DNA from: Klebsiella pneumoniae
Lineage (GTDB): Bacteria; Pseudomonadota; Gammaproteobacteria; Pseudomonadales; UBA5518
Reading direction: 5' to 3'
DNA: 64,000 bases
NCBI GenBank assembly: GCA_945862145.1
Contig: CAMAXE010000011.1
Coordinates: 54,787-118,786 of the forward strand
This document shows positions 57,187 through 64,000 of the stretch, piece after piece. Both the position numbers and the translations under genes were made by a program. The stretch's first letter is position 1. Each line of letters opens with the position of its first letter. The notes under the pieces are model-generated. The model was given only the letters and a program-made list of their open reading frames with translations, was not told the origin of the DNA and did not search any database.

Positions 57187-58299
57187 ATGCGCAAGCACCT
57201 GCACCGTTATTCCCGCCTCGGCGTGGCCGCGCTGGCCATGCTGCCGCTCCTGCTCGTCGGTTGCGCCACTGCGCCCCGCGACTACATGGCCATCGCCAAT
57301 CGCCCCAACCAGGTGAGCCTGATTGACCTCGAGGACCGCAAGGTGCTGCGCACCTGCCCGTTGCCGGGTCGCTTCGGCGCCGGTACGCTGCAGATGTCGC
57401 CTGACAAGCGCACGGCATACGTTCTGACCAACCAGTTCGAGAATATCTACGGCGTCGATCTCGACACCTGCGAGATCACCTTCTCGGCCATCCAGAGCGA
57501 AGGCAATACCCGCATCAAGACCACTGCCGCCTTTGCGGTGAGCCAGGACGGCACCGAGCTCTACGTGCACCAGAACCCTTCCCTGCTGCTGCGTGACCGC
57601 TACGAAGTGCAGGAGCCACGACTGGCGGTCTACCGCATCGCCGATGGCCTCAAAGCAAAGCCGGTGCGCACGTACCCGGCTCCGCGCCAGGTGATCGTCA
57701 TGCAGACGGGCAACGATGGCACGCTCTATCTGGGCGGCAGCGATATCTACGCGATGGACGCAGCAACCGGAAAATACACGCTGAAGCTTGCCAGCCGGAG
57801 CCGTCAGGAGCCGCGCTACAGCCAGCGCGATGTGCTGTCGATCTGGCCGCTCGGACAGCAGTCTGGCGAGTTTATCCGCATGTACACAGCGCAGCGCTTT
57901 GCCGACGAAACCCGGAAACCCGAGACGGCCGAATTGATGTGGGGCTATGAGCGCATTGACCTTGCCACTGGCGAGGCCACCACCGGGGACTTTGGCCCGC
58001 TGGACGTGGTGCTGTTCTCGGGCATGACCCGCCCCCACCACCCGAACGAGATGTTCGGTGCCCTCTCGCAGCTGCAGAAATTCGACATCGCCAAGCAGCA
58101 GCTGGTGAAAAGCGTGGATCTCGAGCACAGCTACTACTGCGTCAATTTTTCCAGCGATGGGTCCAAGGTCTACTTGGCTGGCACGTTCAACGACATCGCC
58201 ATCTTCGATGCAGAGACACTGGAGAAACTCGGCAACATCCAGCTTCCCGGTGGCGACCAGTCGCTTGCCACCGCCCAGGTCTTCCCGCGGACCCCGTAG
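57187..58299 (+). CDS. qhpB: Quinohemoprotein amine dehydrogenase beta subunit
   Basis: The 370-residue protein is a seven-bladed beta-propeller with repeated strands such as NQVSLIDLEDRKVLRTCPLP, YVLTNQFENIYGVDLDT and LAGTFNDIAIFDAETLEKLG. It forms the scaffold that holds the gamma subunit in the periplasm. The signal peptide ends in LLLVGC, a lipobox, so the enzyme may be membrane-anchored. Its TAG stop lies in the first REP unit of the array at 58296, suggesting that the REP replaced the original C-terminal end. It is ten bases after qhpC. Confidence 0.93.
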   Translation: MRKHLHRYSRLGVAALAMLPLLLVGCATAPRDYMAIANRPNQVSLIDLEDRKVLRTCPLPGRFGAGTLQMSPDKRTAYVLTNQFENIYGVDLDTCEITFSAIQSEGNTRIKTTAAFAVSQDGTELYVHQNPSLLLRDRYEVQEPRLAVYRIADGLKAKPVRTYPAPRQVIVMQTGNDGTLYLGGSDIYAMDAATGKYTLKLASRSRQEPRYSQRDVLSIWPLGQQSGEFIRMYTAQRFADETRKPETAELMWGYERIDLATGEATTGDFGPLDVVLFSGMTRPHHPNEMFGALSQLQKFDIAKQQLVKSVDLEHSYYCVNFSSDGSKVYLAGTFNDIAIFDAETLEKLGNIQLPGGDQSLATAQVFPRTP

Positions 58300-58458
58300 G
58301 AGCGGGCCATGCCCGCGAATCCCGCCACGCCCGCGCCCCCCGTAGGAGCGGGCCATGCCCGCGACCTCCGGCCATGCCCGCGATTCCCCTCGCCCCCTGT
58401 AGGAGCGGGCCATGCCCGCGATCCCCGCGACACCCGTAGGAGCGGGCCATGCCCGCGA
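58296..58458 (+). repeat. REP array between qhpB and qhpF
   Basis: Four full copies of a 23-base unit starting GTAGGAGCGGGCCATGCCCG begin at 58296, 58342, 58399 and 58436, with a partial copy at 58370-58383. Unit spacing is irregular (37-57 bases). A single inverted copy is at 63950-63972. Each unit contains a GCGGGC-N-GCCCGC stem. This is an extragenic palindromic cluster of the type common in Pseudomonas and relatives, unrelated to the GGGGTC family above. Confidence 0.92.
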
Positions 58459-58510
58459 AGCCCGGCGCGCGCGCGCCCAACGCGCCCCTGCGCCATCTTG
58501 ATCAGTTGAC

Positions 58511-60154
58511 ATGAAACCCGCTGAACTCCTGCGCCCGCACCGCGCTCCGATCGCGGGCTTGCTCGTGCTGTCGCTGGGTGTTTCATCACTTGCGCTGGCA
58601 CAACCCTGGCTCACCAAACTACTGATCGACGAAGGCCTGATCGCCAAGGACTTCAACGTGGTGCTGCGCTTCGCCGGGCTGCTGCTGGCGAGCGCCGTCG
58701 CAGCCTCGCTCGCCAGCGGCCTGAATCGCTGGTTCTACACACGCCTGTCGGGCCGTATCCTCTTCGCGCTGCGCGAGGGCGTGTACGCGCACCTGCAGCG
58801 CCTCTCGCCAGCGTTTTACACACGCAACCGCAGCGGTGACATCCTCGCTCGCCTGGACGGCGACGTGGCCGAGATACAGCGCTTCGCGCTCGACAGTCTC
58901 TTTGCCGGGATCAGCGGCGTCTTCGGCCTGGTCGGCACGCTGGTGCTGATGCTGCTGCTCAGCCCCTCGCTCTCGCTGCTGGCGCTGGCGGTGATACCGC
59001 TGCAGTGGCTGTGGCTGCGGGCCATGCGCCCCCGCGTGCGCGAGCGTGCCACGGGTGTGCGGGCGCGGGCATCGGACATTTCCTCATTCTTGGTCGAAAC
59101 ACTGCCCGCCATGAAGCAGATACAGGCCGCCGCGACCACGGGGCGCGAGCGGGAACGCCTCGGCGGACTGAACGCGGCCTATCTTGCCGACCTGCTGCGC
59201 CTGCAAATCACCGAATTCGCCACTGCCGCTATCCCCTCCAACCTCGGCTCCATGGCCCGGGCGGGAGTCTTCGTTGCCGGCGGCTGGGAGGTGGTGCAAG
59301 GACGCCTCGCCCTCGGCTCGCTGATAGCCTTCTCGAGCTATCTCGGGATGGCCATGGGCCCGGTGCAGACCCTGCTCGGCGTGTACATGGGATTCAACCG
59401 CGTGAAGGTGAGCCTCGATCGCGTACGCCACCTGACGGATGCGCTGCCCGAGGTGGAAGACTTGGGCCAGCGGCCGCCCCCGACTCTGCCGCCCGCCATT
59501 CGACTCGAGGACCTGCACTTCGCACACGGCGATGGCAGGGCCGTGCTGGAAGCCGTCACGCTTGATATCGCGCCCGGAACGCGGGTCGGGCTCTGCGGGC
59601 CCTCGGGCGGCGGCAAGACCACCCTGGTCGATCTGCTGCTGCGCCACCATGACCCGCAGGCTGGCCGGATACTGTTAGACGGCAACGATCTGCGCGACCA
59701 TACCCTGGAGCCTTGGCGACGTCGCGTGGCGCTGGTGAGTCAGGACACGGTGCTGTTCCGCGGCTCCATTCTCGAGAACCTGCGCTACGCCAACCCTGAG
59801 GCGAGCGAGGCCGCCGTTCACGAGGCCGTACAGAGGGCGCAACTCACCGCCTTTGTCAGCGCGCAGCCCGAGGGCATCCACACCCAGATCGGCGAGCGCG
59901 GGGCCCGGCTCTCCGGCGGCGAACGCCAGCGGCTCGCCATCGCGCGCGCCCTGCTGCAGGACCCCCTGCTGCTCGTGCTGGACGAAGCCACTTCCGCACT
60001 CGATCCGGCCACCGAACAGGAGCTGCTCGCGGCGCTCGACGGACTCTTCCCCGGCGTGACCCGGCTGGTCGTGAGCCATCGCGACAAACCGCTCGAACGG
60101 GCCGACATCCTGTTAGAGCTGCGCGACGGGCAACTGCGGCGCATCGACCCGTGA
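58511..60154 (+). CDS. qhpF: ABC transporter (fused membrane and ATPase) exporting the gamma subunit
   Basis: The 547-residue protein has an N-terminal six-helix exporter domain (about residues 15-290). Its ATPase domain carries Walker A GPSGGGKTT at 363-371, the signature LSGGERQR and Walker B LLLVLDEATSALD. It is a half-transporter that would dimerise. In QHNDH clusters this protein moves the crosslinked QhpC across the inner membrane. No Shine-Dalgarno sequence is visible; instead TTGATCAGTTGA sits just before the ATG. It overlaps qhpE by four bases (GTGA). Confidence 0.92.
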   Translation: MKPAELLRPHRAPIAGLLVLSLGVSSLALAQPWLTKLLIDEGLIAKDFNVVLRFAGLLLASAVAASLASGLNRWFYTRLSGRILFALREGVYAHLQRLSPAFYTRNRSGDILARLDGDVAEIQRFALDSLFAGISGVFGLVGTLVLMLLLSPSLSLLALAVIPLQWLWLRAMRPRVRERATGVRARASDISSFLVETLPAMKQIQAAATTGRERERLGGLNAAYLADLLRLQITEFATAAIPSNLGSMARAGVFVAGGWEVVQGRLALGSLIAFSSYLGMAMGPVQTLLGVYMGFNRVKVSLDRVRHLTDALPEVEDLGQRPPPTLPPAIRLEDLHFAHGDGRAVLEAVTLDIAPGTRVGLCGPSGGGKTTLVDLLLRHHDPQAGRILLDGNDLRDHTLEPWRRRVALVSQDTVLFRGSILENLRYANPEASEAAVHEAVQRAQLTAFVSAQPEGIHTQIGERGARLSGGERQRLAIARALLQDPLLLVLDEATSALDPATEQELLAALDGLFPGVTRLVVSHRDKPLERADILLELRDGQLRRIDP

Positions 60155-60813
60155 TCCGCGTCGGCATCGCCGACAGCGGCGTGGACGGGCCTGCACGTGC
60201 GAGCGTGATCGCCCGCGCGGACTTCGGCAGGGAGGGACAACAACTTGAACTGCAGGAGGCACCGCGCGATCGCGCCGGACACGGCAGCGCACTCGCCGCG
60301 CTGATCGCCAACACCCATGCCGTGGAGCTGCTCGACGCGCGCATCTTCGACGCCGAACTCCGCGCCAGCGCCGCACAGACTGCCGCCGCCATCGACTGGC
60401 TTGTAGATCAAGGGGCACGCATCCTGAATCTCAGCTTCGGGCTGCGTGAGGACCGCGAGGTGCTGCGCGAGGCCTGCGCGCAGGCCCTGTCACGCGGGGT
60501 GCTGCTGGTGGCTTCGACGCCGGCACGCGGGGCTGCGGTATTCCCCGCCGCCTACCCCGGCGTGATACGCGCCACCGGAGACGCGCGCTGTGCGCCCGGG
60601 GAAACCTCATGGCTGGGCACGACACAGGCGGATGCAGGCGGCGCGGTGCGCACGCCCTGCGGCAAGGTGGCGGGCGCAAGCGCGGGCTGCGCGCACGTTA
60701 GCGCGGCACTGGCGAGCCTCATGCACCGGCAGCCCTCCGCAACGCGCGAGGAATTGCTGGCGGTCTTCAGGCGCGAGGCGCGATACCAAGGCCCCGAGCG
60801 ACGGCTGAGCTGA
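60151..60813 (+). CDS. qhpE: Subtilisin-like protease that removes the QhpC leader
   Basis: The 220-residue peptidase S8 has a compact catalytic core with Asp8 (IADSGVDG), His44 (GHGSALA) and Ser177 (GASAGCAHVS). No signal peptide or prodomain is present, so it acts in the cytoplasm on the 28-residue leader of QhpC. The oxyanion-hole Asn normally found in an AAGN-type motif is not evident; the matching stretch reads VASTPARG. It starts with a GTG whose GTGA overlaps the qhpF stop. Confidence 0.92.
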   Translation: MIRVGIADSGVDGPARASVIARADFGREGQQLELQEAPRDRAGHGSALAALIANTHAVELLDARIFDAELRASAAQTAAAIDWLVDQGARILNLSFGLREDREVLREACAQALSRGVLLVASTPARGAAVFPAAYPGVIRATGDARCAPGETSWLGTTQADAGGAVRTPCGKVAGASAGCAHVSAALASLMHRQPSATREELLAVFRREARYQGPERRLS

Positions 60814-60873
60814 GCACAGCTAGAACGGTCCACTCCCGCCACGTGCCTAAGATCACGCCTGTGCACACCAGTC

Positions 60874-61719
60874 TTACGCAGGAATCCCCGGATCAGGCAT
60901 CTGGTGTTGACCGTTGCTCCCATCCAGATCGCTTTCCATCCACGTCTGCAACAAGGCCCGCTGCGGCCTGAACCACGCGATGATCCTCCCGCAGGCCGGT
61001 GCCATGGCATCTTCGGCCCAGGGCGCCATGCCATGCAGCAGGTGACGGTGGAAGAGACATGCCTCGCCGGGCTGCAGTTCCAGCACCACGCGCGGGCAGC
61101 ACAGGAAAGCCTCGCGCCGCGCCGCGGCATAGATCCCCGTGATATCCAGCTCGCCCCAGCCTGCCGGATCGACTCCGCAAAATGCCCGCGCGAAGGCCTC
61201 GCGCATGATGGCGTGCGAACCCTCCCAAAGTACCGTGGGTGAGGCACCACCACGCCCCGCCGCCAGCGGCACGCCGAGGATCCAGGCGTGCGGCTCACGC
61301 AGAAAACGCTGCTTGGGAGTGCTCTGCGCAAGCAGACCGTCGACATGTGCGGCATCGCGGTCGCGACGAAAGCCAAACGCCGCCTCGCTCTCACCGGCCA
61401 TGGGCCGCGGATAACCGGGGTAGCAGATCGACAGCTGGGCACGGTGCAGCGGCAACGCAGGCCCCAGATAGCGGCTGATGAAATCCTGCGCCGCACCCGC
61501 GAGCGCAGGTCCCTCAGCCACGCGGCCCGCCGCGTCGTTTGGTAGCGTGTCAACGCCCACGAACCAGGTGCCACCGCAGCGCAGCCAATGGGCGTTGGCG
61601 GGATCAGTCGCCACGTCGATGGCCGCTGGCAGGGCATGAGCGGCCCAGGCCAGAGCGGCGGGCTCCGCGGCAAATCGCAGCCAGCCGTCGCGACGGAACC
61701 CGGCGACAGGATCAATCAC
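60874..61719 (-). CDS. PhyH-like Fe(II)/2-oxoglutarate dioxygenase next to qhp genes
   Basis: The 281-residue protein has a jelly-roll dioxygenase pattern: HVD (His125, Asp127), a distal His229 in HRHLLHGMAPW and a 2-oxoglutarate-binding Arg candidate Arg245 or Arg251 (CGRIIAWFRP). It resembles phytanoyl-CoA dioxygenases, which hydroxylate small molecules or acyl-CoAs. The start is GTG 61719, 19 bases after the FrnE-like gene. It runs leftward into the end of qhpE. It is not part of the published qhp set, so its role is open: amine-derived substrate processing, QhpC modification, or unrelated. Confidence 0.75.
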   Translation of the reverse strand: MIDPVAGFRRDGWLRFAAEPAALAWAAHALPAAIDVATDPANAHWLRCGGTWFVGVDTLPNDAAGRVAEGPALAGAAQDFISRYLGPALPLHRAQLSICYPGYPRPMAGESEAAFGFRRDRDAAHVDGLLAQSTPKQRFLREPHAWILGVPLAAGRGGASPTVLWEGSHAIMREAFARAFCGVDPAGWGELDITGIYAAARREAFLCCPRVVLELQPGEACLFHRHLLHGMAPWAEDAMAPACGRIIAWFRPQRALLQTWMESDLDGSNGQHQMPDPGIPA

Positions 61720-61738
61720 AGGGGCGAGCCCGGTAGGC

Positions 61739-62404
61739 TCAGGCCGTGCCGGCGGCGATGCGGCGCAATGCCTGTTCGAAGATCTCCACCGGCTGCCCGC
61801 CCGATATCAGGTACTGCTGGTTCACGATCACGGCCGGCACCGAGTTGATGCCCGCGCCGGTGAAAAAGGCCTCGAGCTCGCGCACCTCGGTGACAAAGCG
61901 ATCGCTACCCAGAATCTCGATTGCCGCGAGCGGATCAAGCCCTGCAAGCCCGGCAACCCGCGCCAGCACCGCGTGCGAGGAGGGATCTTCCCCATCCGTG
62001 AAATAGGCGGCAAGCAGGGCTTTCTTCAGCGCGCGCTGCCGGCCGGCCGGCACGGTGCCCGGCTCTCCCGCCCAATGAAGCAACCGGTGTGCATCGAAGG
62101 TGTTATAGATGCGGTCACGGCCTTCGAGCCGGAACACGAAACCCAGTTCGGCGCCGCGCTGGCGGATCGTCTCGCGGATACCGGCGTGCTGCTCGGGCGT
62201 GCTGCCGTACTTTTGAGCCAGGTGCTCGGTGATGTCCTGCCCGCCCGGGGGCATCTGCGGATTCAACTCGAAAGGCTGGATATGGAACTCGGCCTGCACC
62301 TCCGCGCCGATGCGCTCCAGCGCCTGTTCCAACGCGCTCAAACCGATTGCACACCACGGACAGGAAATATCGGACACGAAATCGATACGCAGCGAGGCAG
62401 TCAT
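61739..62404 (-). CDS. DsbA-family oxidoreductase, FrnE-like
   Basis: The 221-residue thioredoxin-fold protein starts MTASLRIDFVSDISCPWC, with the CPWC redox pair at residues 15 and 18 and a helical insertion. The later segment SVPAVIVNQQYLISGGQ contains the cis-Pro. There is no signal peptide, so it works in the cytoplasm, as FrnE proteins do. Their relatives act as disulfide isomerases or glutathione-dependent isomerases. It lies between qhpG and the dioxygenase, all leftward. A link with keeping QhpC cysteines reduced or correctly paired is possible but unproved. Confidence 0.84.
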   Translation of the reverse strand: MTASLRIDFVSDISCPWCAIGLSALEQALERIGAEVQAEFHIQPFELNPQMPPGGQDITEHLAQKYGSTPEQHAGIRETIRQRGAELGFVFRLEGRDRIYNTFDAHRLLHWAGEPGTVPAGRQRALKKALLAAYFTDGEDPSSHAVLARVAGLAGLDPLAAIEILGSDRFVTEVRELEAFFTGAGINSVPAVIVNQQYLISGGQPVEIFEQALRRIAAGTA

Positions 62405-62550
62405 GGGGCTCTCCGGGTTGGGCACGGGCGGAGTTTAGTGTGAAAGAATCCGATATGCGCCTCGAGTACGAACTCGAGACACACGACGACGTCCGCAAGC
62501 AGAGGGCCACCGCGCACGCGGCCTGGCACTGGTAGCGCGCAGGCTCCGAT

Positions 62551-63921
62551 TCAGGCGCCGCCCGGTAGCGCGTCGTGGCGACGTAGCCAGGCGCGCAATT
62601 GCTGCTGTTGCGCAGGCTCGGGCGCTGCCGTCGCGATCCTCAGCTGCAGCGCCGCAGCGCGCGCAGCGGGCGCCGCGGGCAGATCACGCAGCAGCGGCGC
62701 AATTTCCACGCCCTCCACGCGCCACACGCCGAGCGGCTGCTCGCTGGTGATCACGACCTCGCGTTCTCGGATCAGGCCCCCCTCGATTACCGCGCGCAGC
62801 GCCGGGCCATCGATGCGTGCAAGCGGCGCATGCGCGGCAAGCGCATCCGGCCAGGCCGAGCGCTCGCGCCAGAAGGACTCATCCGACCAGCGCGTCTCCG
62901 CCGCGTAAAAATCGCGACCGATCCGCGCGAAACGCAGGAAAGTCTCGCGCAGCCGTGAGGCGTGAAAATCCAGTGCGAGTGCTGTGTGCTGCGGGCTTCG
63001 CAGCAGCGTATTGATGACCACCGGCGCGGTGGTAGCAGACGAGAGCGCCTGAAAGATCCCGTTGCCCGAGAGCGGATCGACCGCCATCGCTGCGTCGCCC
63101 ACGCGAAGCACACCCCTATCCCACGGACGCGCGTGCAGCGAAGCGGTGCTGGCCCGCGCGGTGGGTGGGCCCTCCGGCACACAGCCATCGAGCCAGGCTT
63201 GCGCCTCCGGCAACGCGTCGATGCGCGCGCGGGCCCACGCGGCAAGTCCGGCGCGCTTGGGCAGTCCGGGTGCATCGGCGGCCAGGCAGAACTGCAGGTA
63301 GCGCTGCCCGGTGGCAAGCCGCGCCAGCCAGACCCAACCATCCGCGCAAGCAAACACGGCAGAACCCGCCGGAGCGCGGGGGCCACACGCACGCGTCAGC
63401 ACCGCGAGTGTGGCCGGACCACGCAACCCCACTCCCCTGCCCTGCGGCGCGGCGCGTCCGCGCGCCTCCACCACAACGCGGGCGCGTAGCTCCGTACCAT
63501 CGGCAAGACGCAGACCCGGCGCCTGATCATCGTGCAGCACGGTGGCGATACGCGCCGGCATCACGCGCACGCCGGCCTGCTGCAGATCCGCGATAAGTGC
63601 GGTATCGAAACCCGGGCGCCAAAGCAGGCTCTCCGCGTTCTGCGCGCGGCGCTCGCCATTCCAGTCAACCTCGCGCAACACGGGCGGAGAAATCTGCTCC
63701 AGCGCCTGCCGGAAGCCGGTCTGCCGCAGGGCCTCGACGACACGCCGGGAGATTCCCTCGCAGGCATCGAAAGGGCGCGGCACGCCCACCACGCAGACGC
63801 CATAGCCTAGGCGCGCGAGGCCAAGCGCTACCGCCGCGCCGGCGGGACCGGCGCCGGCGACAAGCACATCAGCATGAAGGGCCTGGGGCACAGTGGATTC
63901 CACGGGTGATGTAGTTGACAA
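62551..63921 (-). CDS. qhpG: FAD-dependent monooxygenase for CTQ biogenesis
   Basis: The 456-residue flavoprotein has the N-terminal dinucleotide motif VAGAGPAGAAVALGLARLG (from residue 21) and the second FAD motif GDAAMAVDPLSGNGI (near residue 270) of aromatic-hydroxylase-type enzymes. QhpG dihydroxylates the Trp of QhpC to start CTQ formation. Unlike described operons it is encoded on the strand opposite qhpA-E. The start is uncertain: TTG at 63921 or GTG at 63903, since no early ATG exists. The 146 bases after its stop contain no convincing gene. Confidence 0.88.
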   Translation of the reverse strand: MSTTSPVESTVPQALHADVLVAGAGPAGAAVALGLARLGYGVCVVGVPRPFDACEGISRRVVEALRQTGFRQALEQISPPVLREVDWNGERRAQNAESLLWRPGFDTALIADLQQAGVRVMPARIATVLHDDQAPGLRLADGTELRARVVVEARGRAAPQGRGVGLRGPATLAVLTRACGPRAPAGSAVFACADGWVWLARLATGQRYLQFCLAADAPGLPKRAGLAAWARARIDALPEAQAWLDGCVPEGPPTARASTASLHARPWDRGVLRVGDAAMAVDPLSGNGIFQALSSATTAPVVINTLLRSPQHTALALDFHASRLRETFLRFARIGRDFYAAETRWSDESFWRERSAWPDALAAHAPLARIDGPALRAVIEGGLIREREVVITSEQPLGVWRVEGVEIAPLLRDLPAAPAARAAALQLRIATAAPEPAQQQQLRAWLRRHDALPGGA

Positions 63922-63949
63922 ACACAGAGTCTACCGCCAGCGGATGGTG

Positions 63950-63972
63950 TCGCGGGCACGGCCCGCTCCTAC
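63950..63972 (-). repeat. Single REP unit, same family as 58296-58458, inverted
   Basis: The minus strand reads GTAGGAGCGGGCCGTGCCCG plus CGA, differing at one base from the array units, 28 bases upstream of the qhpG start. Confidence 0.85.
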
Positions 63973-64000
63973 CTGCCCTACCTGCGCTAATGCCACAACC

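Noticed and set aside
58296..58458. Possible CRISPR array from regularly repeated 23-base units
   Set aside because: Spacers are irregular and short (14-34 bases) and similar to each other, units are GC palindromes of the REP type, and no cas genes are present.
62455..62535. A 26-codon plus-strand frame (MRLEYELETHDDVRKQRATA and six more) between frnE-like and qhpG genes
   Set aside because: It is too short to support, with no ribosome-binding site and opposite orientation to both neighbours.

Overview
The window is GC-rich, densely coded chromosome from a Gram-negative bacterium. It has gltBD, the proton-pumping pntAB, two TonB-dependent receptors, and a RAYT transposase with REP palindromes. 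Together these point to an aerobic, metabolically versatile gammaproteobacterium, probably one of the oligotrophic degrader lineages such as Halieaceae or Nevskiales/Steroidobacter relatives. That placement is inference; no rRNA or marker phylogeny is available here.

Layout. 1-13.7 kb is housekeeping: a cut glcD, a tRNA-Ala(GGC) with its own promoter and terminator plus a partial duplicate, an SDR, gltX, pntB/pntA, gltD/gltB and a RAYT transposase next to a 15-1-15 REP palindrome. 13.7-22.5 kb is mixed: a secreted glycerophosphodiester phosphodiesterase; a leftward run of deazaflavin-type reductase, Nudix hydrolase, trpB, trpA and Acg-type nitroreductase; then rightward SDRs, a hotdog thioesterase and a membrane protein.

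22.4-35.3 kb is a complete phenylacetate catabolic locus. A long leftward operon, paaZ-G-I-J-A-B-C-D-E-X plus a fused enoyl-CoA hydratase/3-hydroxyacyl-CoA dehydrogenase, diverges from paaK. A promoter and a candidate PaaX operator lie between them. Two REP palindromes sit in frame inside the 5' end of paaD.

35.3-53.7 kb is an accessory catabolic region. It holds a FeaR-like AraC regulator divergent from a P450, a degenerate amidohydrolase lipoprotein, two TonB receptors, a Tat amidase, an HDAC-like amidohydrolase, a secreted amidohydrolase, a secreted metallo-beta-lactamase-fold hydrolase, two acyl-CoA synthetases and a TetR regulator.

53.8-63.9 kb is a quinohemoprotein amine dehydrogenase (QHNDH) locus. 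Rightward it runs qhpA (diheme alpha), qhpD (radical SAM thioether maturase), qhpC (gamma, carrying the CTQ precursor), qhpB (beta propeller), a REP array, qhpF (ABC exporter) and qhpE (subtilisin-like leader protease). Leftward, and convergent, are qhpG (FAD monooxygenase for CTQ), a FrnE/DsbA-like protein and a PhyH-like Fe(II)/2-oxoglutarate dioxygenase. All crosslinking residues of the gamma subunit are present at the published spacing.

Working model (inference). Amides or N-acyl amines enter through the TonB receptors and are hydrolysed by the amidase or HDAC-like enzyme. Amines are oxidised by periplasmic QHNDH to aldehydes, the acids are activated by the CoA ligases, and phenylethylamine-type substrates finish through the paa pathway. 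No aldehyde dehydrogenase is visible in the window, so that step must be encoded elsewhere.
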